In this document: one piece after another, positions 9,047-17,875 of the stretch | Numbering within the stretch: position 1 is the stretch's first letter | Layout: each line of letters begins with the position of its first letter | From: Facklamia hominis CCUG 36813 | Lineage (GTDB): Bacteria; Bacillota; Bacilli; Lactobacillales; Aerococcaceae | Direction of reading: 5' to 3' | DNA: 64,000 nt | Assembly: GCF_000301035.1 (NCBI RefSeq) | Contig: NZ_JH932292.1 | Location: forward strand, 920,857 to 984,856 | The notes under the pieces: model-generated | Database searches by the model: none | The model's input: only the letters and a program-made list of their open reading frames with translations | What the model was told of the DNA's origin: nothing | Program-made: the position numbers and the translations under genes

Positions 9047-10216
9047 TTACCTCTCCTCTAAATAATATTCATTCAATTGGTGGTCAATCATTCTTCGATA
9101 AATCGCTACAGCCGCAGCGTTTGAAAAAGCGTGCGCTTCAATAGCTTCCTGACGATCACTCACAGAGGGACGTTTCTTTTGGCGACCAATTAATTGAACC
9201 AAAGCATCATACCACGCTCGAGGTCCCTGTGACAACTCACACTGTTGAATCAAGCCTAAGCCAAGGTCGGTCTCTAAAGTGACCGCATCCGAAATCAGTA
9301 CAGGAATACCACTTGCTTGCGCTTCAACCACAATGGTCCCAAAGCCTTCTGCGATTGAAGGGAGTATAACTGCATCAAGCCCCGCTAAAAAGCCCGAAAT
9401 GGGACTCAAGCGCCCCATAAACTGCACCATCGAGTCCAGCCCCATCTTCTCAACCCTTTGTTCAAGACTAGACTGGCTAGCTCCTTGACCAGCAATCAAT
9501 AAATGAATTGGATGCTGACCTTCTTGGCTTTCCTTAACGATCTGCAAGCTAAACCGATGATTCTTAATTGGCTCTAGTCGCCCCACTTGACCGACTACCA
9601 GTGTCCCAGGTTCAAGTCCTTGATGCTGTGTTTGATAATGTGCTTGGATCGTCGTATCATCTAAGAAAAAATTTTGAGGATTAATAGAGTTAGGAATCAC
9701 CACAAAAGGCACTTCGGCTTTTAAGCCAAATAAGGACTGAACCGCCTGGCTCGAGCACCCAACCGGGATCCGCGACAAGCTTCGATTAATATAAGGATCA
9801 ATCCTTTGAATTAAACGATTTTTCAAACCTTTATCATTAGGATCAAATAAATAATGCGCATGAATATAAAAATCTTCCACTAAAATCGGCTTAGTTCGTT
9901 TAACAAGATAATAGTAGGCTAAAGCCCGATAGCCCGAGATATGACAATAAATTGCTTGATAAGCCCTAGCTTGCAACACATTTACAAAAGATTTCTTAAA
10001 GGCCTTCCAACCTTCGATCTTGGGATTCACCATATAATAAACGCGGCCACCACTGGCTTCAATCATCTTTTTAAAATATTCTGGCACTACATGATAGGTC
10101 ACAACATCAAAAATAAGTCGCTGTGATTGAGCCTGGCTAGCTAGATTGGCGATAAAGGTCGAAATTCCCCCTCCAAAAGAGGACATAATATGGAGTATTC
10201 TTTTTTCTTGCATCAT
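9047..10216 (-). CDS. Family 4 glycosyltransferase
   Basis: Retaining GT-B glycosyltransferase of 389 residues acting on the lipid-linked repeat unit. It opens with RILHIMSSFGGGISTFIANLA, the acceptor-side glycine loop, and carries the donor-side regions VVGQVGRLEPIKNHRF (about 208-223) and the EX7E-type motif PSIAEGFGTIVVEAQASGIPVL (about 286-307). The product resembles EpsF/CapM-type enzymes. It is second in the operon, 32 bases after galE. A second ATG directly follows the first, and either could be used. Donor sugar unknown. Confidence 0.87.
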   Translation of the reverse strand: MMQEKRILHIMSSFGGGISTFIANLASQAQSQRLIFDVVTYHVVPEYFKKMIEASGGRVYYMVNPKIEGWKAFKKSFVNVLQARAYQAIYCHISGYRALAYYYLVKRTKPILVEDFYIHAHYLFDPNDKGLKNRLIQRIDPYINRSLSRIPVGCSSQAVQSLFGLKAEVPFVVIPNSINPQNFFLDDTTIQAHYQTQHQGLEPGTLVVGQVGRLEPIKNHRFSLQIVKESQEGQHPIHLLIAGQGASQSSLEQRVEKMGLDSMVQFMGRLSPISGFLAGLDAVILPSIAEGFGTIVVEAQASGIPVLISDAVTLETDLGLGLIQQCELSQGPRAWYDALVQLIGRQKKRPSVSDRQEAIEAHAFSNAAAVAIYRRMIDHQLNEYYLEER

Positions 10217-10248
10217 CTACCCCTCCTTTGAATGCATCAAATAAATCG

Positions 10249-11271
10249 TTATTTTTCTTGCAGATAACCCTTAGGATTCTTGTGTTGCCAATTCCAAGAG
10301 TCTCGACACATATCGACTAGGTCATACTGAGCTTGCCAGGCTAATTTTTCTTTAGCAAGACTAGGATCTGCATAGGAAGCCGCAATATCTCCTGGTCGAG
10401 GATCAACAATCGAATAAGGAATCTTGACCTGTGAAGCTTCTTCAAAGGCCTTCACCAAATCTAAGACAGAATAGCCCTTACCCGTTCCTAAATTATAAAT
10501 CTTAACACCTTCCGATTTAAGATTATCCGCAACCGCTTTAACGTGCCCTAAAGCTAAATCTACCACGTGAATATAGTCTCGCACGCCAGTTCCATCTGGC
10601 GTTGGGTATTGATCGCCAAAAACCTTTAACTCTGGTAGCTTGCCGATTGCCACTTGGGTCAAGTAAGGCATAATATTATTTGGAATTCCTTGGGGCTCTT
10701 CACCAATTAATCCCGAAGGATGCGCTCCAATCGGATTGAAGTACCGTAAAAGCGTTACTGACCAAGTTGGATCTGCCACTACAAGGTCCTCCAATATATG
10801 TTCAATCACTACTTTAGAATAACCATATGGATTAGTAGCTGTAAAAGTTGGCATTGACTCTTTAAAAGGAACTGGATTCGATTCACCATAGACCGTGGCA
10901 GAAGACGAGAAAATAATATGCTTAACACCGACTTCTTGCATTACTTCTAATAAAGCGATGGTGCCACCCACATTATTATGGTAGTAGGCTAAAGGCTTAG
11001 CAACAGATTCGCCAACCGCCTTATAGGCCGCAAAATGAATGACTAAATCAATATCTTGTTCATTAAAAATTTGACGCATGGCTGTTTTATCTAGAATATC
11101 CGCTTCATAAAAACATAAATCTTGTCCAGTGATCGTTTTTAAACGGTTCAAAACTTCAGGCTTCGAATTATAAAAATTATCTACTAACACAACCTCTTGC
11201 CCTTCATTGAGCAATTCTACAACTGTATGAGAGCCAATATAACCCGTTGCTCCAGTTACCAATATAGCCAT
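10249..11271 (-). CDS. galE: UDP-glucose 4-epimerase
   Basis: Interconverts UDP-glucose and UDP-galactose (some homologues also the N-acetyl forms) in the cytoplasm. At 340 residues it has the usual length, with the NAD motif GATGYIGSHT at 6-15, the SSSATVYGE segment near 123-131 with its catalytic Ser/Thr, and YGYSK near 149-153 with the catalytic Tyr and Lys. It is the first gene of the minus-strand polysaccharide cluster, so it probably supplies galactose-type donors to it. It is transcribed divergently from the flavodoxin gene. Confidence 0.95.
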   Translation of the reverse strand: MAILVTGATGYIGSHTVVELLNEGQEVVLVDNFYNSKPEVLNRLKTITGQDLCFYEADILDKTAMRQIFNEQDIDLVIHFAAYKAVGESVAKPLAYYHNNVGGTIALLEVMQEVGVKHIIFSSSATVYGESNPVPFKESMPTFTATNPYGYSKVVIEHILEDLVVADPTWSVTLLRYFNPIGAHPSGLIGEEPQGIPNNIMPYLTQVAIGKLPELKVFGDQYPTPDGTGVRDYIHVVDLALGHVKAVADNLKSEGVKIYNLGTGKGYSVLDLVKAFEEASQVKIPYSIVDPRPGDIAASYADPSLAKEKLAWQAQYDLVDMCRDSWNWQHKNPKGYLQEK

Positions 11272-11366
11272 CTTGATTCTCCTTTTCCCACTTTTTATGT
11301 TTACTTATTATAACACATTTATAAAGCAGGCTGATATCGCAATCCGTCGATGTGATTAAAAGAATA

Positions 11367-11394
11367 TTACATTAAGTATCTTTTTTGTTATAAT
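11367..11394 (+). promoter_or_regulatory. Probable promoter of the flavodoxin operon
   Basis: A good TATAAT at 11389-11394 with a weak -35 match TTACAT at 11367-11372 (16-base spacer), 35 bases before the flavodoxin start. The -35 assignment is tentative. Confidence 0.5.
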
Positions 11395-11429
11395 ACTTTT
11401 GAATGAGTTATCAAAAAAGGAGAGTACTT

Positions 11430-11885
11430 ATGTCTAAAGCTTTAATTATTTTTACTAGTTTAACCGGAAACACTGAAGAAATGGCTGATATCATGGCTGA
11501 TCGCCTTGAAAGTCACCAAATCCAAACTGACGTGCAAGAAGTCATGCAAGCAGAAGCGGAAGATTTTCTAAACTATGATGCCGTTTTAGTTGGTTCTTAC
11601 ACTTACGGCGTTGATGGAACACTTCCCGACGAAATGTTGGATTTCTATGATGATTTAGGTCAATTAGACCTAAGTGGGAAAGTCTTTGGTGTCTTTGGAT
11701 CAGGCGATTCTTTCTACCCTGTCTTTTGTGGAGCGATCGATACTTTAGAAGAACAATTTTTAAAAACAGGCGCCACTCAAGGCGGCGTCTCTTGCAAGAT
11801 TGAGCTCAATGCTGAAACTGAAGACATCATCAAATTACACGCCCTAGCTGACGGCATTGCGGAAAAGCTAACCCAAAACGAATAG
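11430..11885 (+). CDS. Flavodoxin
   Basis: Short-chain FMN-binding electron carrier of 151 residues. The phosphate-binding loop FTSLTGNTEEMAD (about residues 8-20) and the FMN ring loops VGSYTYGVDGTLPDE (about 55-69) and FGSGDSFYPVFCGA (about 90-103) are clear. An upstream in-frame ATG at 11403 would add nine residues, but the one at 11430 follows a good AAAAGGAGAG site and matches flavodoxin N-termini (MSKALIIF), so I take it. It lies first in a three-gene run with a small membrane protein and a glycosyltransferase. The redox partner is unknown. Confidence 0.92.
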   Translation: MSKALIIFTSLTGNTEEMADIMADRLESHQIQTDVQEVMQAEAEDFLNYDAVLVGSYTYGVDGTLPDEMLDFYDDLGQLDLSGKVFGVFGSGDSFYPVFCGAIDTLEEQFLKTGATQGGVSCKIELNAETEDIIKLHALADGIAEKLTQNE

Positions 11886-11926
11886 ACATAGCCTCGGCTA
11901 CCGTCTTTGCGAAAGGAGAAAACTGA

Positions 11927-12199
11927 GTGAGTCACCCTAATGAAATTAATCGTACCATTGAAGAAGAAATCAAAAAACAACTCAATGAAATTAACCGCCA
12001 CGTTGATCGGACTGGCTGGCCATTCTTAATCGGTGGGATTTTTATCTTATTTATCGTTACTTATCTAATCATCTCATTATTTGGTATTACCACCAATGAT
12101 AGTCCAAACAGCTCTAACAATGATCTTCAACAGCAAGTCCAACAACTTGAATCACGCATTCAAAAACTTGAAAAGCAACTTGATGAAAGTGTCGAATAA
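11927..12199 (+). CDS. Small membrane protein with C-terminal coiled coil
   Basis: Ninety residues, not assigned to a family. It has a charged N-terminal helix (NEINRTIEEEIKKQLNEINRH), one strongly hydrophobic membrane segment (about residues 33-53), a Ser/Asn/Asp linker, and a heptad-rich C-terminal coiled coil (LQQQVQQLESRIQKLEKQL, about 68-86). The start is GTG at 11927 with an AAAGGAG site 7-13 bases upstream. Its stop is one base before the start of the next gene, so coupling is expected. The layout suggests a membrane-anchored oligomerising scaffold; no function can be stated. Confidence 0.7.
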   Translation: MSHPNEINRTIEEEIKKQLNEINRHVDRTGWPFLIGGIFILFIVTYLIISLFGITTNDSPNSSNNDLQQQVQQLESRIQKLEKQLDESVE

Positions 12200-12200
12200 C

Positions 12201-13322
12201 ATGTCCTTAAAAATTCTTCATATCAATTCTTATTTCTCAACGTCAGGTTTGTTCAAACAACTTTATGACCGACAAATAGAACAAGGTCATGATTTATCAG
12301 TCTATGTCCCTATTTCCCATAGCTACCCTCAAAGTAAACTTGCAGCTAGCGGCGAATATACCCAAGTTGTTCCTTGTTTTGACCAGTGGCAACGCTATTT
12401 CTTTCATCTTAAACATCCAAGAATTTGGCAAGATTTGAAAAGCCGCTACTCTTTCTCAGCCTATGATGTGGTCCACGCCCATTCGCTCTTTTCCAATGGA
12501 TGGTTGGCACATCAAATCTACCAAGAATATGGTGTTCCTTATATTGTTGCCGTTCGAAACGCAGATATCCACACCTTTTTTAATAAGCTTTTTTGGTTAC
12601 GTCCCATGGGGCTTAGGATTCTCCAAGATGCTCGTCAAATCATCTTTATCTCAGAAAATTCCTACCACCGAGTCTTTGACCAATTTATCCCAAAAGACTT
12701 GCTTCAAGAATTTGATGCCAAAACTCAGGTGATTACCAATGGCATCGAGGATTTCTGGCACCAAGAAATTTACCTAGACAAAATAAAGGAAGTACATCGA
12801 CCGCTTCGCATTGTCTCAACCGGCAAATTAATGACCCTAAAACGCTTTGTCCCCTTGGCACGCATGATTCATCAATCCAGTCAACTGCTAGGCCCTATAG
12901 AACTCCATATTGTTGGACCCGCCTGGGATAAGACCATCGAAAAGCAACTAAGTCATTATCCCTTTGTCACTTACCATGGCCCATTAAACAAAGAAGCCAT
13001 GCGCGATCTCTACCGACAAATGGACATCTTTGCGCTATTATCCTATCCCGAGACTTTCGGCCTCGTCTATCCTGAGGCAATGAGCCAGGGTCTCCCCGTT
13101 ATCTATACACGCGGAGAAGGCTTTGACTCCTTCTTCCCAGACCATCAAGTAGGTGCAAGTATTCAGCGCGATGATGCCATTGGCTTCCATCAAGGATTAG
13201 AATATATCCTTCAGCACTATGACCGCTTAAGCCAAAACGCCCTCTCAGCAAGCCAAATCTTTCAATGGGATCAAGTAGCCTCTCGCTATCAAGAAGTCTA
13301 TAACCACATCTTACATTCTTAA
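12201..13322 (+). CDS. Family 4 glycosyltransferase
   Basis: GT-B glycosyltransferase of 373 residues. The N-terminus MSLKILHINSYFSTSGLFKQ shows the acceptor loop, and the C-terminal half has IVSTGKLMTLKRF (donor lobe) and SYPETFGLVYPEAMSQGLPVIYT (EX7E-type donor motif). A longer reading frame opens at 12081, but its first 40 residues overlap the upstream coding region and look non-coding; the ATG at 12201 is one base after the preceding stop. No strong ribosome binding site is seen, so translation probably depends on coupling. It may act on a glycolipid or on the neighbouring polysaccharide. Confidence 0.85.
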   Translation: MSLKILHINSYFSTSGLFKQLYDRQIEQGHDLSVYVPISHSYPQSKLAASGEYTQVVPCFDQWQRYFFHLKHPRIWQDLKSRYSFSAYDVVHAHSLFSNGWLAHQIYQEYGVPYIVAVRNADIHTFFNKLFWLRPMGLRILQDARQIIFISENSYHRVFDQFIPKDLLQEFDAKTQVITNGIEDFWHQEIYLDKIKEVHRPLRIVSTGKLMTLKRFVPLARMIHQSSQLLGPIELHIVGPAWDKTIEKQLSHYPFVTYHGPLNKEAMRDLYRQMDIFALLSYPETFGLVYPEAMSQGLPVIYTRGEGFDSFFPDHQVGASIQRDDAIGFHQGLEYILQHYDRLSQNALSASQIFQWDQVASRYQEVYNHILHS

Positions 13323-13364
13323 ACCCAGCTAGGTGGCTCAAGCCTATTCTTAGAATCATAAAAC

Positions 13365-13405
13365 AAGAGAACCTGTTCTTCCATAGGAAAAGCAGGTTCT
13401 CTTTT
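13365..13405. terminator. Bidirectional terminator between glycosyltransferase and map
   Basis: Arms AAGAGAACCTG (13365-13375) and CAGGTTCTCTT (13393-13403), T-run on the plus side and A-rich upstream. It lies between convergent genes. Confidence 0.8.
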
Positions 13406-13427
13406 AATAATCGCTACTTAACAATCT

Positions 13428-14180
13428 CTAATCTGCCTGTAGGGTCGTCAACAGGGGACCATCTGCGGTCACAATCAAGGAATGTTCATATTGAGCGCAG
13501 TAACCACCATCTTGCGTCCTTGCAGTCCAACCATTATCATCCATCTTCATCCGCCAAGTACCGGTTGTCACCATCGGTTCAATGGTAATCGCCATTCCTT
13601 CCTTCAAGCGCAACCCCTTGCCGGCTTGTCCATAATGCGGAATCATCGGATCTTCGTGGATTGATGGACCAATACCATGCCCCACGAAATCTCGAACGAC
13701 CCCAAAGCCTTCCGCTTCAACATAGGACTGAATAGCATGGCCAATATCTCCAATACGATTTCCCACCACAGCTTGTTCAATTCCCAAATAAAGTGCCTTT
13801 TTAGTAACCGCCATTAAACGCTGATGTTCCGGGGAAATATCTCCAATAGCATAGCACCAACAAGAATCTGAAATGGCTCCTTCTAGATCAACACAAAAAT
13901 CTACTTTGACGATATCCCCTGATTTTAAACGGTATTTAGAGGGGAAACCATGACAAATTTCATCATTGACAGAAGTACAGGTTGCGAATTGATAGCCTTC
14001 ATAACCAATTTGAGCAGCTACCGCTCCCGCTTCTTCAATCCGCTTTTGAACAAATTGGTCAATCTCCCGCGTCGTTACTCCCTCTTTAATGTAATCTCTT
14101 AAAGCTACATGGATGTTTGATAAAATTTCACCTGAAGCTTGCATCGCTCTAATTTCACGTTCTGATTTTAAACTAATCAC
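13428..14180 (-). CDS. map: Methionine aminopeptidase, type I
   Basis: Removes the N-terminal methionine of nascent proteins and is normally essential. 250 residues, type Ia length. Family features: the substrate histidine in YEGYQFATCTSVNDEICHGFP (about 60-80), metal-ligand aspartates in VKVDFCVDLEGAISDSC (about 92-108), the histidine in GHGIGPSIHEDPMIPHYG, and glutamates in ITIEPMV and YEHSLIVT. It lies 15 bases downstream of the acyl-ACP thioesterase gene on the same strand, with a strong terminator after its stop. Housekeeping gene with nothing unusual. Confidence 0.95.
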   Translation of the reverse strand: MISLKSEREIRAMQASGEILSNIHVALRDYIKEGVTTREIDQFVQKRIEEAGAVAAQIGYEGYQFATCTSVNDEICHGFPSKYRLKSGDIVKVDFCVDLEGAISDSCWCYAIGDISPEHQRLMAVTKKALYLGIEQAVVGNRIGDIGHAIQSYVEAEGFGVVRDFVGHGIGPSIHEDPMIPHYGQAGKGLRLKEGMAITIEPMVTTGTWRMKMDDNGWTARTQDGGYCAQYEHSLIVTADGPLLTTLQAD

Positions 14181-14195
14181 ATTTAATCCTTCTTT

Positions 14196-14981
14196 CTATA
14201 CAATCTCTGGATTTATTTGCCAGTTGAGCTTAATTTGACAGACGATTTCAGACTGTCGATAAACCCGATGATAAGTCACTGTTTGATAAGTCTTCGAATC
14301 GATCGCTAATGTCTCTATTCGATGATCGATCCAACTTTCAAGCTGAACGGCATCTCCTGGATAAAGCTCCTTATGATATTTTACCGCAAATGATTGTAAA
14401 GTGTAGTGCTTTAAGATAAATTCTGGCAGTCGCTCCCAGACCCACTCTAAATATACCAGATTATTCACATGTTGATTATGATCAATCGCTGAATCTAAAA
14501 TAGCTTGATCAACTCGACTATAACATTTCCAGTCGTCTTTGAAAGAAATTTTTTCGAACCGAGCGGTCACCCCCTCAACCAGCAAATTATTTTCTTGGAT
14601 GATTTGATGTGGGACCCGTTCCATCTGACGATTCCTAAGATTTAATATAGCGAATTGAATGAAAGCTTGCATGCATACTTGTTCCTCTTGAATCCATTCA
14701 AAGTAGCGTGTCACAAAAAAACGGTTCGCCTGCACTATCGAGGTCTTTATCAAAGATGGCAGCTTGAAATCCATCCTCTTCAATAATTCCCCACGATTTT
14801 GAGTGATCACCCAAGATTGATCCTCTACTAATAAATCAAGCCCACCTTTTTCTTGAATCTGTTGATCATGAAACTGAGCAACTTCCAACAAGTGCTGAAT
14901 AATGAGGGTCAATGTCTGACTTTCATTTTTCTGCTCAATTGGATTGATAGCTAATCGGTATGAAAATATTTTTTCAAGCAT
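14196..14981 (-). CDS. Acyl-ACP thioesterase
   Basis: Hydrolyses acyl-ACP to free fatty acid, acting as a release valve for fatty-acid synthesis. 261 residues with two hot-dog folds in tandem. The first runs to about residue 130 and carries WVITQNRGELLKRMDF. The second holds the catalytic-type motif DHNQHVNNLVYLEW (about 167-180), matching the Asn/His signature of bacterial PF01643 enzymes. The ATG at 14981 has a GGAGGAG site. The gene is upstream of map with a short gap. Chain-length specificity is not predictable from sequence. Confidence 0.88.
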   Translation of the reverse strand: MLEKIFSYRLAINPIEQKNESQTLTLIIQHLLEVAQFHDQQIQEKGGLDLLVEDQSWVITQNRGELLKRMDFKLPSLIKTSIVQANRFFVTRYFEWIQEEQVCMQAFIQFAILNLRNRQMERVPHQIIQENNLLVEGVTARFEKISFKDDWKCYSRVDQAILDSAIDHNQHVNNLVYLEWVWERLPEFILKHYTLQSFAVKYHKELYPGDAVQLESWIDHRIETLAIDSKTYQTVTYHRVYRQSEIVCQIKLNWQINPEIV

Positions 14982-15100
14982 TCCACTCCTCCTTTATCTC
15001 CTAGTATAGCAAAAACTGAACCGCTTCAATATAAAAAGCGCCCTAAGAAATCCCTTTAAATTAACTTAGCAGCCTACTCCAAATGTAGTCTCATTAAATA

Positions 15101-15130
15101 AAAAAAGACTGTGACACAGTCGTCACAGCC
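15101..15130 (-). terminator. Terminator of the GlsB-type gene
   Basis: On the minus strand CTGTGAC, six-base loop, GTCACAG, then TCTTTTTTT. It is directly downstream of the small membrane protein gene ending at 15147. Confidence 0.75.
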
Positions 15131-15146
15131 TCTAAATCTGATTCAA

Positions 15147-15386
15147 TTAGGCTTTTTTGCTGTTCTTCATAATCGCCGAGACCACAATAATCAAGATTAT
15201 TGATCCTAATAATGCTGGAAAAACAGCAATTCCTCCCATGATGGGGCCAAAGTGGAAGAATTGATCACCAATCCATGATCCTAACATTCCCGCTACAATA
15301 TTACCAATAATGCCGCCTGGGATATCGCGCCCCATAATCATTCCTGCTAACCAGCCGATAATACCGCCTACAATTAATTTAATCAT
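15147..15386 (-). CDS. GlsB/YeaQ/YmgE family membrane stress protein
   Basis: Small transglycosylase-associated (PF04226) membrane protein, 79 residues. It has three hydrophobic helices with the typical glycine pattern: GGIIGWLAGMIMGRDIPGGIIGNIVAGMLGSWIGD. The start is placed at the ATG at 15386 (MIKLIVGG) because it follows an AGAGGAGG site by 6 bases; an upstream in-frame ATG would give MKRGGKI first but lies on the ribosome binding site. Homologues such as GlsB are linked to general stress in enterococci; the mechanism is not known. Confidence 0.88.
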   Translation of the reverse strand: MIKLIVGGIIGWLAGMIMGRDIPGGIIGNIVAGMLGSWIGDQFFHFGPIMGGIAVFPALLGSIILIIVVSAIMKNSKKA

Positions 15387-15486
15387 AATTTTTCCTCCTC
15401 TTTTCACTTTGTAACTCTATTGTAACTTAAAAGTTTCTAAAAAGCGACTTATATGCTCATAGTCCCTTGGATTTTTCCTCAGCAGA

Positions 15487-16776
15487 CTAAGTCTTATTAC
15501 GATGCTTGCCCTTATTCTTTTGCACGGCGTGTCGTTTTTTATTTGACTTCTTCTTAACTGACTGCCCGTTTTTTTTAGAAGTTCGTTTTTTTGAAGATCG
15601 CTTAGATGATTTTTTAGATGACTTGTTAGCTGGTTTATTAGCAACTGACCCCTCTTTTTTTTCTGGCTTATCAGCCAAAAGTTGACTTTGATAGAGAAAA
15701 CGTTCGTTAAGATCAATCCCCTGCCCATCAAGAATACGTTTTAAGTCGAGCGCCTCTTGTTGATTCAATAAGGATATAACCGTCCCGGCTCGGCCCATCC
15801 GTCCGGTTCGTCCAGCTCGGTGGGTATAAGTATCGGCTTCTGACACACGATCATACTGAATCACATAGGGAATCTCCGGCAAATCAATGCCCCTAGCAGC
15901 TAAGTCAGTGGTTAATAAATAGATTGCTTGCCCCTGACTAAATAATTCAAGTGCACGCTGGCGTTCTATCTTAGAAAGTTGGCTATGAAGAGCCACAACA
16001 GGTATCCCTTCATAGGTCAATTTTGCTGCCGCAATCTCTAAATCATTAATCTGATCAAAAAAAACAATGGCTTGCATCCCTTCAACAAAAGCTAGATGCT
16101 TCAACATAGCAACCTTACGACGATTTTGGCAAGTCAAGTAAATATGTTGAATGGTAGACACTGGCTGAGTTAACTCAAAGCGTCGATCCAAAGCTTGATC
16201 AGCTAGGTAATCCTTAAGATCTTGGTGATAACTCGCAGAAAAATAGGACTTAGCCACATCTCGCATCAAACGATGATTAATCAAGGCAAGATCCTGATCC
16301 AATTGGCTATCAGCTTGGAAAAGGTAGTCGGCTTCATCGTAGATCACACGTTGAACTTGATGGACCTTGAGTTTGGCGGATTCATTTAATAATTCTGCGA
16401 AACGGCCAGGAGTGGCAATAATTACTTCTGGCTTTTCCTTTAAAGCTTGTATTTGATTTCTCTTATTAGCTCCTCCAATCAGGCACTGAATGGTAAGACC
16501 CAATCCTTGACCCCATTCCTGTGCCACCTCATATATCTGTCGTGCCAATTCCTGTGAAGGTACAAACACCAGGGACTGAAGCTGACGATTCGGTTGAGTT
16601 AAACTTAATATGGGTAAAAGATATGCCAAAGTCTTCCCAGTTCCAGTAGGGGAAATAGCTAATACCGAATGATTAGCTAATAATTCAGGGATCACTTCTT
16701 CTTGCACCTGGCTAGCTGCTTGAAATTCTTTTTCTTGCCAACGCTTTTGCAGCGTCAGAGGTAATTTTTCAATCAT
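15487..16776 (-). CDS. DEAD-box RNA helicase (CshB-like)
   Basis: ATP-dependent RNA remodelling in ribosome assembly or mRNA turnover. 429 residues: Q-motif region near the start, Walker A SPTGTGKT (about 42-49), DEAD in YDEADYLF (about 145-152), SAS in place of the common SAT motif, TDLAARGIDLPEI, and HRAGRTGRMGR near 319-329. A highly basic Lys/Ser-rich tail (about 375-429) is a typical non-specific RNA-binding extension. Separated from the upstream oxidoreductase gene by a hairpin at about 16807-16832. Assignment within the Csh group is tentative. Confidence 0.92.
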   Translation of the reverse strand: MIEKLPLTLQKRWQEKEFQAASQVQEEVIPELLANHSVLAISPTGTGKTLAYLLPILSLTQPNRQLQSLVFVPSQELARQIYEVAQEWGQGLGLTIQCLIGGANKRNQIQALKEKPEVIIATPGRFAELLNESAKLKVHQVQRVIYDEADYLFQADSQLDQDLALINHRLMRDVAKSYFSASYHQDLKDYLADQALDRRFELTQPVSTIQHIYLTCQNRRKVAMLKHLAFVEGMQAIVFFDQINDLEIAAAKLTYEGIPVVALHSQLSKIERQRALELFSQGQAIYLLTTDLAARGIDLPEIPYVIQYDRVSEADTYTHRAGRTGRMGRAGTVISLLNQQEALDLKRILDGQGIDLNERFLYQSQLLADKPEKKEGSVANKPANKSSKKSSKRSSKKRTSKKNGQSVKKKSNKKRHAVQKNKGKHRNKT

Positions 16777-16802
16777 AATAACTCCTTATTCTTTTAATTA
16801 AA

Positions 16803-16836
16803 ACAAGGGCCGTGTTTCCAGCACCGCCCTTAACTT
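16803..16836 (-). terminator. Probable terminator downstream of the oxidoreductase gene
   Basis: On the minus strand AAGGGC, about 15-base loop, GCCCTT followed by GTTTT, directly after the stop of the Gfo/Idh gene. The stem is short, so the call is moderate. Confidence 0.45.
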
Positions 16837-16839
16837 CTT

Positions 16840-17844
16840 CTATTTTGCAGACTGCCTCAAGGCTTCCATCACCTGGATAACCTGTAAAGAAAGTTGCCGC
16901 CAATTCTCATAACGTACTTGATTATGAATGCTCGGCTGAGCTTGGATCATTTCCGCAAAGCTCAATAATTCATCAAACATAGGATTCGCCGGAATATAAT
17001 CGACTAATTGCACCTTTTCTTCCGATCGATTGACCAACTTAACCTTGGTAAGGCGAGAAATATCCTCAATGACCACTGTCTCTTGCCCAAGATAAATCTC
17101 TGAAGACAAGTTGGAATGAACCGTTTTTGATAGAAAAATCCCGACTTGAAATTGAGGATAGGTTAATAATGCATGCCCTGATAAGTCTACTCCCTGATCA
17201 TCTTTTTGAGCTCGATAGCTAACGGATTGAGGCATCCCATAAAGGTCTAAAGCGATATACAAGGGATAGGTCCCAAGGTCCATCAAGCTCCCCCCAGCAT
17301 ACTCTGAAGAAAAAGCATTAGGTACCGGCCAGTCATTAGCCACTGCCTCTCGATAGGTATCATAACGGCTAGAATACTGCCCTATATTGAAATTAGCTCC
17401 CATTAAGGGTTGATCCAATTCCTTTATCTTTTGCTTTAACAGCGGACGAATTCGACCATAATTACGACTATGATAGTGTAAAGCCGCTTCAAAAACAAAG
17501 ACATGATTGCGATCGGCAGCCTCAAAGACTTGATGCCATTGAGCAGAAGTCTCGAAAAGAGGCTTTTCCACGATCACATGTTTTTTATGTTCAACGATCT
17601 CTAGAGCTTGTTGGGCATGTAGGGAGTTAGGAGAAGCAATATAAACCAGATCGATCTCTGGATCAAATAATAGATTATTAAAATTATCGGTATAGTAGTC
17701 AGCTCCCGTTTTTTGGGCGAGTTGTTTGGCTTTATCAAGGTGTCGGGAATAGACTGCTTTTAAATGGTATTGTTGGGTATAGGTAGCCGCTTGAATCATC
17801 TGCTCAGTGATCCACGAACTTCCAAGCGTAGCGTAATTCAGCAT
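16840..17844 (-). CDS. Gfo/Idh/MocA family oxidoreductase
   Basis: NAD(P)-dependent sugar or polyol oxidoreductase of 334 residues. The N-terminal Rossmann domain starts LNYATLGSSWITEQMIQAA, followed by VYIASPNSLHAQQALEIVEHKKHVIVEKPL (about 70-98), whose EKP motif is the family hallmark with the catalytic lysine. The C-terminal half is an alpha/beta dimerisation domain with GGSLMDLGTYPLY. It lies 31 bases downstream of the oligoendopeptidase gene on the same strand, probably co-transcribed. The substrate is not identifiable. Confidence 0.85.
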   Translation of the reverse strand: MLNYATLGSSWITEQMIQAATYTQQYHLKAVYSRHLDKAKQLAQKTGADYYTDNFNNLLFDPEIDLVYIASPNSLHAQQALEIVEHKKHVIVEKPLFETSAQWHQVFEAADRNHVFVFEAALHYHSRNYGRIRPLLKQKIKELDQPLMGANFNIGQYSSRYDTYREAVANDWPVPNAFSSEYAGGSLMDLGTYPLYIALDLYGMPQSVSYRAQKDDQGVDLSGHALLTYPQFQVGIFLSKTVHSNLSSEIYLGQETVVIEDISRLTKVKLVNRSEEKVQLVDYIPANPMFDELLSFAEMIQAQPSIHNQVRYENWRQLSLQVIQVMEALRQSAK

Positions 17845-17875
17845 AGGAACTCCTTTCTATTCCTTCGATAAAGTT

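Noticed and set aside
12081-12200. 40-residue upstream extension of the glycosyltransferase at 12201
   Set aside because: Overlaps the preceding gene in another frame and does not resemble a glycosyltransferase N-terminus.
15417-15731. 104-residue minus-strand ORF inside the helicase tail
   Set aside because: Out-of-frame reading of the Lys/Ser-rich tail of the DEAD-box helicase.
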